From: Myxococcales bacterium
GTDB taxonomy: Bacteria; Myxococcota_A; Polyangia; Polyangiales; Polyangiaceae
Length of the DNA stretch: 64,000 nt
NCBI GenBank assembly: GCA_016706225.1
Contig: JADJKB010000003.1
Coordinates: 1,116,001-1,180,000, forward strand
Direction of reading: 5' to 3'
The position numbers were made by a program, and so were the translations under genes. Below the pieces are notes generated by a model. It did not search any database, was not told where the DNA came from, and was given only the letters and a program-made list of their open reading frames with translations. Below, piece by piece: positions 7,124-15,293 of this stretch (the stretch's first letter is position 1; each line of letters opens with the position of its first letter).

Positions 7124-9226
7124 ATGGGAGTCCCTGCTCCCCACAAACGCGCGCGCCACGGAGTTGCGCCACTGCTCGTCGCGGGTCTGCTCGCCGCGAC
7201 CGCGCTGCGCTGCGGCTCCGGGAGCCCACCCCCCGCAAACGTGGGCCACCCCACCGCGGATGCCGGCATGCCACGGGCCCCCGAGGCCAAGGCGATGCCG
7301 CCCGTCACCCCGCCCCAAGCGCAGCCCACGTGCGCTGCGCTGCGGGTCGAGCTACCGGCGCTGATCGAAACGAAGCTCGACGTCCCGGTTCCGACAATCG
7401 TCGACGCGGCGCAGGCGTTGGCGCCGTTCCGCGAGCGCGTGGCCAGTCTGCTCCGCGGCCGCGCGAAGGATCACGTCCGCATCGCGGTGTTCGGCGACTC
7501 GAACATGACGATGGATTGGATCACCGGAGAGATGCGGCGCACGCTGCAGCAGAAGTACGGCGACGCTGGGCATGGATACATTGCGCTGGGGCGGCCCTGG
7601 AACTGGTACCGGCACATGGACGTCCGCAGCGGGCACCAACGGCTCGACTGGACACCCTTCGCCGTCTCCACCCATCCTTCGCATGACGCGGCCTACGGCT
7701 TCGCTGGGATCGCGGCGCGTAGCGAGCGGCGCGGCGCGGTCACCTGGGTCGCCACGGCGGACAGCTCGTCCCCGATCGGAACACGCGCCAGCCGCTTCGA
7801 CGTCTACTACTTGAAAAAACCCAACGCCGGCGCGTTCGAGATCCGGGTGGACGGCAGCTCCGTCGCCCAGGTGGACACCGACGGCGCGACTCGCGAGGCC
7901 GGATTCGCGCCGTTTTCGCTGCCGGACACTGCCCACAAACTCGAGTTCGTCGCCACCACGGTCAAGCCGGTGACGCTGTTTGGCGTGACGCTGGAGCGGG
8001 GCGACCCGAGCTTCGTCGTGGACTCGTTGGGTGTCGGTGCGGTCAGCGGACCGCTGCTCTTGCGACAGAACAAGGACGTGATGGTCGCGGCCTTGCGTCA
8101 CCGAAAGTACGATCTGATCGCGCTGCTGCTGGGCAGCAATCAGGTCTGGCCGGTGAAGTACGAAGCCTGGATGGCCGAGCTCATCGCGCGCTTCCGCGAA
8201 GCACAGCCCGACGTGCCAGTCTTGGTCATGAGCCCCGTCGATCAAGTGACGTCGGTCAAGGCAGTGCGCTCCGTCCCGGACATCCGCTTGGTGGCTCATC
8301 AGAACGAGAAGATCGCGCGCGACAACCACTGCGCCTTCTGGGATTTCCGCGGGGCCATGGGGGGCGAGGCCTCCATGGTGCGTTTCATCGCCTCGGGCCT
8401 GGGCCAGGCCGACGGAATCCACCTGACACAGCACGGCGCAAGTTACATGGCGCGGCGACTGCTCTACGCGCTGATGCGGGATACCGACCAGTGGCTCGAG
8501 AGCCATCCGGCGGCGGCGTGCTCGACGGAGCCTCCGCAGTCTCCGGGGCAGTCGCCCGCCGCCGCGAACCAAGAAGCCGGCGCGGCCGCAGCCGAAACAC
8601 CGCCCAAACGCGCCTACTACCGGGTCGCGGCGATCGGCGATTCGCTGACTGCGGTGCGTTCGCGCGGCGGCAGGTACCTCGAAGATCAGCGCAAGAAGTG
8701 TCGCAAGAGCCGCTTCGACAACTACGGAGTGGGCGGCGAAAACGTCGCGCAGATGCGGCGGCGGTTTCAGCGTGAAGTGGTGGGCGATCCGCGCGCCAAG
8801 CGCCGGCCGAGGTACAGCCATGTGATCGTCTTTGGCGGCGTCAACGATCTGATGAACGACGTGAGCGGGGGTCGTTCGACCGCCAAGATCATCGCCGACC
8901 TCGACGCGATGTACACGATGGCGCGTCGGGCAGGGGCGCGGGTCGTGGGGATCACGGTCGCCCCCTGGGGCGGACTCGAGAGCCACTACAACCCGCGTCG
9001 GGCCGGAGCCATGCGCGAGGTCAACGACTGGATCCTCGCGCAGGCTCAGGCGGGCAAGATCGATCTGGCGCTCGACTCGGTGCAGTTGCTCGGCTGCGAT
9101 GACGGCGAAAAGCTATGCGAGAGCTTCGAGTTGCCCTGGATCCGAGACGGTCTCCATTTCAACGAGGCCGCCCACGACAAACTCGGTCAGGCGCTGTACG
9201 ACGCGAAGTTCTCTGACTGTCGCTGA
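7124..9226 (+). CDS. Two-domain SGNH/GDSL hydrolase-like lipoprotein
   Basis: 700 residues. The N-terminus (residues 1-30, hydrophobic LLVAGLLAATALRC) looks like a lipoprotein signal with Cys30. Two SGNH-type units follow. The first (about 115-455) begins IAVFGDSNMTMDW and ends QADGIHLTQHGASYMARR, carrying both the nucleophile-region GDSN and the DxxH-type end. A Pro/Ala linker (about 470-500) leads to the second (about 503-700), with AAIGDSLTAV, GGVNDLMND (the Asn block) and IRDGLHFNEAAHD. Both units thus keep Ser, Asn and Asp-His type motifs; the first resembles the longer acyl-esterase or O-acetylesterase branch. Probable role: esterase or deacetylase acting on cell-wall or exported polysaccharide (inference). 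It is followed by another SGNH gene 126 bases away. The start at 7124 is the only ATG that yields the signal sequence. Confidence 0.85.
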   Translation: MGVPAPHKRARHGVAPLLVAGLLAATALRCGSGSPPPANVGHPTADAGMPRAPEAKAMPPVTPPQAQPTCAALRVELPALIETKLDVPVPTIVDAAQALAPFRERVASLLRGRAKDHVRIAVFGDSNMTMDWITGEMRRTLQQKYGDAGHGYIALGRPWNWYRHMDVRSGHQRLDWTPFAVSTHPSHDAAYGFAGIAARSERRGAVTWVATADSSSPIGTRASRFDVYYLKKPNAGAFEIRVDGSSVAQVDTDGATREAGFAPFSLPDTAHKLEFVATTVKPVTLFGVTLERGDPSFVVDSLGVGAVSGPLLLRQNKDVMVAALRHRKYDLIALLLGSNQVWPVKYEAWMAELIARFREAQPDVPVLVMSPVDQVTSVKAVRSVPDIRLVAHQNEKIARDNHCAFWDFRGAMGGEASMVRFIASGLGQADGIHLTQHGASYMARRLLYALMRDTDQWLESHPAAACSTEPPQSPGQSPAAANQEAGAAAAETPPKRAYYRVAAIGDSLTAVRSRGGRYLEDQRKKCRKSRFDNYGVGGENVAQMRRRFQREVVGDPRAKRRPRYSHVIVFGGVNDLMNDVSGGRSTAKIIADLDAMYTMARRAGARVVGITVAPWGGLESHYNPRRAGAMREVNDWILAQAQAGKIDLALDSVQLLGCDDGEKLCESFELPWIRDGLHFNEAAHDKLGQALYDAKFSDCR

Positions 9227-9252
9227 ACGCCGCCGGACGTGACGCACGCGGA

Positions 9253-9272
9253 GCGCACTTCATGAAGTGTGC
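9253..9272. promoter_or_regulatory. Palindrome between the SGNH genes
   Basis: Perfect 14-bp palindrome CACTTCATGAAGTG (9256-9269), extended by two further pairs after one G/T mismatch. It has no loop, so it fits a protein-binding site better than a terminator. It lies 81 bases upstream of the second SGNH gene. Confidence 0.4.
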
Positions 9273-9352
9273 GCCGCGCACGCGACCAGAGGTTCGCCGG
9301 AAATTGCGGCTGAAAACCCGCCGAATGTTAGCGTTCTCCGACGCCCATTCCG

Positions 9353-10045
9353 ATGGATCTTCGCCGCTTCTTCTCGAACGCACTCTTGCTCGCGAGCGGC
9401 CTCGCGGTCGCGCTGTCAGGGCGCGAGGCGCGGGCGGAGGAAACACGACGGAGTGCCGGGAGCGAGGGCAAGTGCGCCTCCGTCGTGCACATTGGCGATA
9501 GCCTGACTGCGTACACCCAAAGAGCGCTCACCGACGCCTACGCCGCGGTCGGGGTGCGGGCCGTGGTCGACGCCCACGGCGGACGCGCGACCTTGCAGAA
9601 GCTCCGTGCGGATCCGAAGACGGGCAAACAAGCGGCGCGGGCCATGAGAGAGTCCGGCTTCGGCGGTTGTTGGGTGGTGGCGCTGGGAACCAACGACACC
9701 GCCAACGTCGCCGTCGGGGCGGGCTACACCCGCGCCAAGGCCATCGACGAGATGATGAAGGCGATCGATCCGACCGGAAGCGTCCGCGTCATGTGGGTGA
9801 GCTCGTTCACGACCGTGACCACCGGCCCTTGGTCCAACACCAACATGCAGCTCTGGAACACGGCGCTGAACCAGGCGCGCGAGCGCTGGCCCAACCTGCG
9901 GGTCTTCGACTGGGCGACCACCGCGGCCTCGGGTGTCGCGCCATTCGCCGACGGAATCCATCACACCCGCGCCGGGTACCAGGTGCGCAACAAGGCCATC
10001 GCCGAGGGCCTCGTGGCGAGCTTCGGGCCGGAGCCCAAGCGGTAA
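9353..10045 (+). CDS. Secreted SGNH/GDSL hydrolase family protein
   Basis: 230 residues. A signal peptide covers about residues 1-28 (MDLRRFFSNALLLASGLAVA, then a likely AREARA-type cleavage site). The mature part is a single SGNH domain: block I VVHIGDSLTAY with the nucleophile Ser, block III VVALGTNDTAN with the conserved Asn, and block V FADGIHHTRAGYQ with Asp and His. The GxND and DxxH motifs are intact, so an active esterase or lipase-like enzyme in the periplasm or outside is likely. It is shorter than, and separate from, the adjacent 700-residue two-domain SGNH protein; the two may act on the same substrate (inference). It ends just before a hairpin shared with the convergent gene. Confidence 0.85.
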   Translation: MDLRRFFSNALLLASGLAVALSGREARAEETRRSAGSEGKCASVVHIGDSLTAYTQRALTDAYAAVGVRAVVDAHGGRATLQKLRADPKTGKQAARAMRESGFGGCWVVALGTNDTANVAVGAGYTRAKAIDEMMKAIDPTGSVRVMWVSSFTTVTTGPWSNTNMQLWNTALNQARERWPNLRVFDWATTAASGVAPFADGIHHTRAGYQVRNKAIAEGLVASFGPEPKR

Positions 10046-10054
10046 CAGGCCGCT

Positions 10055-10080
10055 GCTTGGGCGTTCTTGATCGCCCCAGC
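10055..10080. terminator. Hairpin between convergent genes
   Basis: Nine-pair stem with one mismatch (GCTTGGGCG / CGCCCCAGC) around an 8-base loop, between the stops of the SGNH gene and the ATP-grasp-like gene. No T-run, so a strict intrinsic terminator is uncertain. Confidence 0.45.
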
Positions 10081-11039
10081 TAGCCGAGCCCCAGCAGCTC
10101 CGTCGCACGTTCGTGCGCAATGCCGCGCGCGGGATCGAGCGCGAAGGCCGTCGCCCAGTCCATCGTGAAGCGGGCGTTGATCTCGCTCAGCGGGTTCAAG
10201 ATCGTGCGCCCGGTGCCGTCGAGGGCACGGTGCCGGTAGGCGTCGATTCCGAACGGACCGAAGTAACCGGCCCGGACCAGCGCGTCGCCCACGATGCTCA
10301 TCGTCTCTTCGAGACGTGCGTCGTCCTCCCGCGGGACCTCGCTCGCTCCGGCACAATCGGTGCGCGTCCATACACCGTGCGGGGTCGTCTGTTGAAAGCA
10401 CGGTCGCGAGATCGAGACGTGACCGGAAACGTCCACCCATCCGGACCGCGTGTACTCCCGCACCACCTCGACCCACGGTTCGACGACCAGCGGTCCCCTG
10501 CGCAAGCTCGCCTCGAGCCACATGCGCTCAGCGTCGGATGGGCGCCCCGCATAGATGCGCCGCCGCCCGCGACCCGCGGCGCCAAACGTTCGGCGTACGA
10601 GCCAGCCGTTCGGCGCCGGGTGCGCGAGGCTCGCGAGCACCTGTTCGAGATTGTCCACGACCTGTTTGCCGAAGCTCGCACCTGCGATCGGGGTGCGCAG
10701 CTGCGCCGCGAAGGGCCGAGCATTGACCCGACGGAGGGTCTCGATGCTCGGCGCACGCACGGGATTCGCCCCTGCGGCCAGCAGGATCTTCTGTGCGCGG
10801 CGCGTCGGACACCAGGCAACCCCGGGGAGCCCACGCGCCAGCTTCGCCCGCTCGGTTCCGTGAAGGACCTCCTCTTCGGTCAGCACGATATCGCCTGGGG
10901 CAACCAGAGTTCCGATCAGCCGAGGGCTCTCGCGCGCGACGATCGCACGCAGGTGCGCCGAGGGCGTGTAGCTCTTGGCAATCTCGAGCTCGTGCTCCGC
11001 GTCGAGATTCAGGACCCATGCCCGCGGTCGCTCGCTCAC
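10080..11039 (-). CDS. ATP-grasp-like protein coupled to a DUF455 ferritin-like protein
   Basis: 319 residues from a GTG inside the stop of the upstream gene (GTGA overlap). The N-terminal half (PRAWVLNLDAEHELE...) is not recognised. From about residue 90 it looks like an ATP-grasp ligase: WLVRRTFGAAGRGRR resembles the ATP-binding Lys/Arg and Gly-rich loop, PLVVEPWVEVVREY resembles the hinge and adenine-binding strand, and LSEINARFTMDW carries the E-x-N-x-R metal and phosphate motif near the C-terminus. ATP-grasp enzymes join a carboxylate to an amine or thiol using ATP; substrate unknown. The long frame that continues upstream of 11039 overlaps the neighbour and is a shadow. Its tight coupling to the di-iron-type neighbour suggests a shared biosynthetic or tailoring pathway (inference). 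Confidence 0.75.
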   Translation of the reverse strand: MSERPRAWVLNLDAEHELEIAKSYTPSAHLRAIVARESPRLIGTLVAPGDIVLTEEEVLHGTERAKLARGLPGVAWCPTRRAQKILLAAGANPVRAPSIETLRRVNARPFAAQLRTPIAGASFGKQVVDNLEQVLASLAHPAPNGWLVRRTFGAAGRGRRRIYAGRPSDAERMWLEASLRRGPLVVEPWVEVVREYTRSGWVDVSGHVSISRPCFQQTTPHGVWTRTDCAGASEVPREDDARLEETMSIVGDALVRAGYFGPFGIDAYRHRALDGTGRTILNPLSEINARFTMDWATAFALDPARGIAHERATELLGLG

Positions 11040-11908
11040 TTGGGCCTCTTGCCCCCCACCGGCGGGACGGCCGCGAGGGCATCCAGAAACCCTGCGTCGA
11101 AACCGGCGCGTGTCCGCGAGTCGCGATTGAGTGGGCGCCCCTGGAGCACCGCAGGTGTCAGGGGTGCGGGCAGCGCCGCGCGCCAAGCTTCGAACGTGAG
11201 CGGGGCCCCGCTGAAATGCTCGAACCACTTCTTTGCAAACAGCACGTGTCCAATCTCGTCTCGGTCGACGTGCTCCAGGATGCGCGCGCCGCGTTCGTCG
11301 CCGGCCGCGCGGAACTGGCTCGCGAAACGCTGGGTATGATCCAGGTTCGCGCCCTCCAAGCCGAGACCCTGCAGCGCAACGAACGCGGCGGGGCTCGCGC
11401 AGGCCGGGACACGATCCCAGAACCAGTCGCGGACGGGGTACGCGCCGAACTCCGTTCCGAGCTCGCGCATGTGCCCCAAGTACAACTTGAGGTGCGTCAA
11501 CTCCTCGGCGCACAAGCGCACGAGGCCAGCACGAAACGCTCGCGGTGCAGTCGGAAACCTGAGCAGCGCCCACGCAAAGAGCTCGGCCGCCTGCAGCTCG
11601 TGGTGGGCAAAGAGGTGGAACAATTTGCCGCGCGAGCGCGCCTCCGCCAGCGCTTCGGGGTGGGGCGTCCCGCGACTCTTTTCGATCAGGCGCAGTGCCG
11701 CGGGGCGCCCCGGGCGCTCGATGCAGCGCTCCTTGGGAGTGGACTCCCAGGAGCGCTCGTCGTCGAGCGCGGGCGGGCGGGCCGGAGAGAGCTTGGTGGA
11801 CAGGTCCGTGCTCACGATGAAGTCGAAACACCAACGCTCGATGGTCCCATCGGGCGGAGCTCGCCCCGGTGCGGTCCAACCGTCGGCGCTGGTGGTTGCG
11901 CTGTTCAT
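11036..11908 (-). CDS. DUF455 ferritin-like (di-iron) protein
   Basis: 290 residues. It has the DUF455 ferritin-like architecture: HHELQAAELFAWALLRFP (helix with Glu and His ligand candidates), LCAEELTHLKLYLGHM (E-x-x-H) and HVDRDEIGHVLFAKKWFEH (E-x-x-H). These give the set of Glu and His residues expected for a carboxylate-bridged di-iron site, as in MiaE-like hydroxylases. It is cytoplasmic, with no signal or membrane segment. It is the first gene of a two-gene operon and overlaps the ATP-grasp-like gene by four bases. The reaction is unknown; an oxygen-dependent hydroxylation is a family-based guess. No strong ribosome site precedes the ATG at 11908. Divergent from the lipoprotein gene at 12076, with a 167-base shared upstream region. 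Confidence 0.8.
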   Translation of the reverse strand: MNSATTSADGWTAPGRAPPDGTIERWCFDFIVSTDLSTKLSPARPPALDDERSWESTPKERCIERPGRPAALRLIEKSRGTPHPEALAEARSRGKLFHLFAHHELQAAELFAWALLRFPTAPRAFRAGLVRLCAEELTHLKLYLGHMRELGTEFGAYPVRDWFWDRVPACASPAAFVALQGLGLEGANLDHTQRFASQFRAAGDERGARILEHVDRDEIGHVLFAKKWFEHFSGAPLTFEAWRAALPAPLTPAVLQGRPLNRDSRTRAGFDAGFLDALAAVPPVGGKRPK

Positions 11909-12075
11909 CGCGGGACAATGCTACTTCAGGCCGGCGCGAACGCCTCGACGCGGCGGTGAACGAGCGGTTCTGGCGTGTGCCGGCCGACGCCCGCGCGCCC
12001 CAAAGGCGGGTTTTGCGCTCGAAACGCCGAGGCTGGGCTTGGCGTGCCCAAGGCGGCCTGCACTAACGTGGGGAC

Positions 12076-14085
12076 ATGCGAGCTGCGCGGACCTGGGCGA
12101 GTGGACTCTTCCTCGGTGCGCTTGGCTGCGGACCCGCCGCCGCGCCGACCACGGCGCCAGAAGCGAGCGACCGAAGAGCTCCGTCGGGCGAACGCTCCGC
12201 CGCCCAGTGCCGCTCGCAGACGAGCCAATGGGTCGCTCGCGTGCATGAGCTGCGAGACGCTGGCCGTCTGGAGGACGCACTCTCTGCATCGAGACCCAAG
12301 CTCGACGGCTGCGCGAGCGCGGAAACAGAGCTCGCCGACGCGCGGCTGCGGGTGCTGCAAGAGCTGAAAGATCAGCGGGGCATACACGAGACCGCCCTCT
12401 GGCTCAGCCAGGCCAACGATGCGTCTCCGCTCGCGCGGGAACACGCCAAACAGGCGCTGAGCCAGGCCGGCGCTCCGATCGACGATCTACGGCTTGCGCG
12501 CGACGCCACGACCAGAGGCCTGCAGCTCACCTGGGACCAGCGCCGAGCGGCCCTCGACACGGCGCTCTTGGCGTACGAGCGCGCCACGGGTGAGCGCGCC
12601 GAGGCCGTCGCGCTGTCTCCGAGCAATAACCTGCAAGTCCTCGACGAAGGCACGCTGGTGGCACTGGCGCGGCCGACGCCGGGGCGCGGGTTTCAGCCCG
12701 TGGTGCTCGACCTCGTGGGCGAGCAAGGCAAAGTTCCGGTGGGAACCGCGAGGCGTGTGCTGCCAGCGACGGCCGGCGAGGTGCCGCGGATCTCCGTCGC
12801 TCCGAGCGGGCTGATCGTCACGAGCGCGGGCGGCAACGGGTTTGTTTACGCTTCGCCCAGCTCCGCGGGGCGGCCGCTGCCAAAAGCTGCCACGCATCAG
12901 GCGTTGAGCGGAGATCGCGTGGTCGTGGCGAACCCCGATTGGGTGCTGGTCGTCGCGGGCAATACCGGAGGCGAAGTCCTGTCGAAGACCCGCGTGTCCG
13001 TGAGCAGCGCGGCGCTCACTCGCGCGCGGCGCAGCCGGGACCGCAAGTTCTGGGTGGCCTGTGCAGCCGCCGGTGAGGAGCCCAGTGGCGTCGTGGCACT
13101 CGCCGCTCCGAGCGGTGTGCTCGCGGTGAACCTTCCGCCGGTTGCTGGCTGCGCGTTCGACGACAAACGCTCGAAGCTCGCCGTGCTGCACTCCACTCGA
13201 CCCGCAGTGCTCGAGATCTTCGACTTGAGCGCGGGCACGTCGTCGCGCGTCCAGCTCCCCAAGCTAGGCGCGCCGGGGGAGACCCGCCTGGGAATCACCA
13301 GCAGCGAGCCAGCAGCCGTGTCGGTGAGCACCGACGACAAACACGTGTTCGTGAACCTGGCGAGCGGGCGAATGACAACCCGGCTTCCTGCCTCGAGACC
13401 CGTCGGCCCCCCCGCACTTCGCTCGGTCAGCGTCGGGTCCGCAGGTGAAACTCCCAGCTCGGTTCGGGGCCTGGAGCGGTTGGCGGTCGCCCCTCGGCGA
13501 GTGATCCGGCCCGCGTTCGCCACACTGCAGGCGTGGACCGCCAATGGCGTGATGAGCTTCGACGGCAAGACGGTCGCCGCTTACACGTCCGACCCGAAGT
13601 CCGGTGGCATCGAGCTCGTGGTGGCAGACGCTGCGTCGTTGAAAGTGCGTCACCGCATCGCGCTGGAGTATGGCGAGAACTGGCTCACCGCTTTCTTCAT
13701 CGACAATCGTTTGTTGGTCGCCCAGTCATACCCAAATCACCAGGTGTTCGACGCGAACACCGGCGAGTATCTGGCCAGCATCGAGAACCAAGAGCCCGAG
13801 CTGCACTTCGATCGCTTCTTGCTCGAGGCCGGTGTGCTCTGGGACACCTCCCCGAACGTCAAAGCCGAGAGCCGCAAGCTGGATCTGGGATTCGTCGACG
13901 ACGGTGAGTGGACCGGCAAACCGGAGCCGCGGACCTGGCAGGTCAAAGGCAAACCAGGCCGCCTCACCTTCGCTGACGACGGCGGCGTCCAGCTCGAGGG
14001 CATGGATGCACCGCGCTGGCTCTACTGCCGCTTCGGCGAGTGGTTGGCACCCTGGCCGGTGTGTGAGCATCGGCTCCAGCGCTGA
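12076..14085 (+). CDS. Large lipoprotein, possible beta-propeller, function unknown
   Basis: 669 residues. MRAARTWASGLFLGALGC is a lipoprotein signal with Cys18. Residues about 45-165 are helical and charged, like a tetratricopeptide-style region (repeated ALS/ALD, KQALSQAG). The rest has many short beta-type segments with recurring phrases such as VALSPSNNLQVLDEGTLVAL, NPDWVLVVAGNT and GVMSFDGKTVAAYTSDPKSG, which look like blades of a WD40/PQQ-type propeller, but no repeat is clear enough to name. It is probably exported and anchored in a membrane. It is followed by a strong hairpin terminator. No neighbour explains it. Confidence 0.7.
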   Translation: MRAARTWASGLFLGALGCGPAAAPTTAPEASDRRAPSGERSAAQCRSQTSQWVARVHELRDAGRLEDALSASRPKLDGCASAETELADARLRVLQELKDQRGIHETALWLSQANDASPLAREHAKQALSQAGAPIDDLRLARDATTRGLQLTWDQRRAALDTALLAYERATGERAEAVALSPSNNLQVLDEGTLVALARPTPGRGFQPVVLDLVGEQGKVPVGTARRVLPATAGEVPRISVAPSGLIVTSAGGNGFVYASPSSAGRPLPKAATHQALSGDRVVVANPDWVLVVAGNTGGEVLSKTRVSVSSAALTRARRSRDRKFWVACAAAGEEPSGVVALAAPSGVLAVNLPPVAGCAFDDKRSKLAVLHSTRPAVLEIFDLSAGTSSRVQLPKLGAPGETRLGITSSEPAAVSVSTDDKHVFVNLASGRMTTRLPASRPVGPPALRSVSVGSAGETPSSVRGLERLAVAPRRVIRPAFATLQAWTANGVMSFDGKTVAAYTSDPKSGGIELVVADAASLKVRHRIALEYGENWLTAFFIDNRLLVAQSYPNHQVFDANTGEYLASIENQEPELHFDRFLLEAGVLWDTSPNVKAESRKLDLGFVDDGEWTGKPEPRTWQVKGKPGRLTFADDGGVQLEGMDAPRWLYCRFGEWLAPWPVCEHRLQR

Positions 14086-14105
14086 GGGCGGCGCGGCGCG
14101 CGCAC

Positions 14106-14139
14106 AAAAAAGAAGGGCGACCGCGAACGGTCGCCCTTC
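14106..14139 (-). terminator. Intrinsic terminator, bidirectional hairpin
   Basis: Perfect 12-pair stem GAAGGGCGACCG / CGGTCGCCCTTC (14112-14123 and 14128-14139) with a CGAA loop. Read on the minus strand the stem is followed by six T (bases 14111-14106), giving a textbook terminator for the small lipoprotein gene. It also ends the plus-strand gene, though without a T-run there. Confidence 0.9.
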
Positions 14140-14185
14140 AAAGTTTGGAACGGTGCAACCCCTCAGGCGGGCTGCGCCCTTCTCC

Positions 14186-14404
14186 TCACTTCGCTTCTTC
14201 CTTCTTCTCCGCCGGAGCTTCTTCCTTCTTCTCCTCGGCCGCCGGGGTCTCCGGGGTCGCGGGGGTCTCCGGGGGCGTCGCCTCCGGGGCTGCGGGGGTC
14301 TCCGGGGCCTTCGCCTCGGGGGTCGCGGGCGCGCCGCCGCAAGCAATGCCGAAGGCGCTGAGGCAAACGAGCGAAACGAGAGCAGTGGCCATACGCAGAT
14401 TCAT
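14186..14404 (-). CDS. Small Ala/Pro/Glu/Lys-rich lipoprotein
   Basis: 72 residues from the ATG at 14404, chosen because AGGAGG lies about 7 bases upstream and the protein then starts MNLRMATALVSLVCLSAFGIAC, a lipoprotein signal with Cys22. The mature part is low-complexity: repeats of PETPA/PEATP followed by two copies of EKKEEA. It is probably an extended, charged periplasmic spacer or tether. No enzymatic domain. It has its own terminator, so it is a monocistronic and possibly abundant product (inference). A longer start at 14443 is possible but would place the signal internally. Confidence 0.75.
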   Translation of the reverse strand: MNLRMATALVSLVCLSAFGIACGGAPATPEAKAPETPAAPEATPPETPATPETPAAEEKKEEAPAEKKEEAK

Positions 14405-14705
14405 CGAGGATCCTCCTGTGACGGGCCGACTTCGGCCCAGCATTCGAGCAGACGCGCGACTTTACTGAATCGGCTCGTGGGGGACCAAATCTGCGCTCAC
14501 TGGGTGGTCTATCCGGTCCCGGGGCCTGCGCGGGCGAGCAGGGGAGCCGTCTAGAGCACCGAACAGGTTGAACGTCGCTTGTTTTCCGGGACTTGCAAGG
14601 TGTTCGGCGCTCGCGCTCGGAGCGCGCACGGCCGAAGGCCGGGGGTTTGGGCGCAGCCCCAACGTAAAGGTCCTAGAACACGAGCAGCGCAAGCTGATCG
14701 GTGTT
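14405..14705. other. Intergenic region downstream of pdxH
   Basis: About 300 bases without a gene. It holds the upstream region of the small lipoprotein (ribosome site at about 14412-14417), a stretch around 14605-14660 with GC-rich dyads (GGCCGAAGGCC at 14630-14640; GGGG and CCCC arms) reminiscent of dispersed REP-like elements, and the left arm of the hairpin ending pdxH. No coding sequence is convincing. Confidence 0.5.
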
Positions 14706-14710
14706 CTAGG
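14672..14710 (-). terminator. Long hairpin at the end of pdxH
   Basis: Outer perfect arms CCTAGAACAC (14672-14681) and GTGTTCTAGG (14701-14710), with an inner stem (one bulge, one mismatch) closed by a four-base loop GCAA. It includes the pdxH stop codon. No T-run follows, so it may be an mRNA end-stabilising hairpin rather than an intrinsic terminator. Confidence 0.5.
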
Positions 14711-15293
14711 GGGCGAGGACTTCGTGCCGCCACCCGGCGGCATCCTTCCGGTACTGATGCCGAAAATGCAAGCGGTCCGGATCCGCGATCCAGAACTCGA
14801 ACAGCGCTGGCTTCAGCGCAAACCCACCCCAGTGGACCGGTCGGGGCACGGGCGCTCCGGCCAGCCGCGCTTCGGCTTCGGAGCGCCGGGCGAGCAGCTC
14901 GTCTCGGGTGGTCGGGCGACTCTGCGCCGATACCAGAGCGGAGAGCTGGCTCGCACGGGGGCGGGTCGCGAAGTAGGCGTCCGCGTCCGAATCCGAGACC
15001 CGCGTGACACTGCCCTCGATGCGAACCTGACGTCCGAGTGCGGACCAGAAGAAGAGCAGCGCCGCTTGCGGGTTGTCGGCCAGCTCTCGGCCCTTGCGAC
15101 TCTCGAGGTTGGTGAAAAAACGATACTCGCCGTCGACCACGCCCTTGAGCAGGACGGCCCGCACCGAAGGTTGGCCAGTCGCGGAAGCCGTAGCGAGCAA
15201 CATCGCGTCCGGATGTTTCGGTGCGGTTGCCTCGTGCTCCACGTACCAGGCTGCGAAGACCGACAGCGGATCGGCGTGCGGTCCGAGGTTCAC
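14706..15293 (-). CDS. pdxH: Pyridoxamine 5'-phosphate oxidase
   Basis: 195 residues, close to the usual 200-220. This FMN enzyme oxidises pyridoxine or pyridoxamine 5'-phosphate to pyridoxal 5'-phosphate in the cytoplasm. Family motifs are present: PDAMLLATASATGQPSVR and VLLKGVVDGEYRFFTN (FMN-binding), SRKGRELADNPQAALLFFW, GRQVRIEGSV, and the C-terminal substrate-binding block with FEFWIADPDRLHFR and GWRHEVLAP. It overlaps the stop of the upstream MocR regulator gene (ATGA), so both are one transcript. Coupling of a PLP-binding regulator with a PLP-producing enzyme points to vitamin B6 homeostasis. Confidence 0.94.
   Translation of the reverse strand: MNLGPHADPLSVFAAWYVEHEATAPKHPDAMLLATASATGQPSVRAVLLKGVVDGEYRFFTNLESRKGRELADNPQAALLFFWSALGRQVRIEGSVTRVSDSDADAYFATRPRASQLSALVSAQSRPTTRDELLARRSEAEARLAGAPVPRPVHWGGFALKPALFEFWIADPDRLHFRHQYRKDAAGWRHEVLAP

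Noticed and set aside
11040..11918. Long upstream extension of the ATP-grasp-like frame to 11918
   Set aside because: It runs antiparallel in frame across the DUF455 gene with shadow-like composition; the GTGA overlap start is more plausible.
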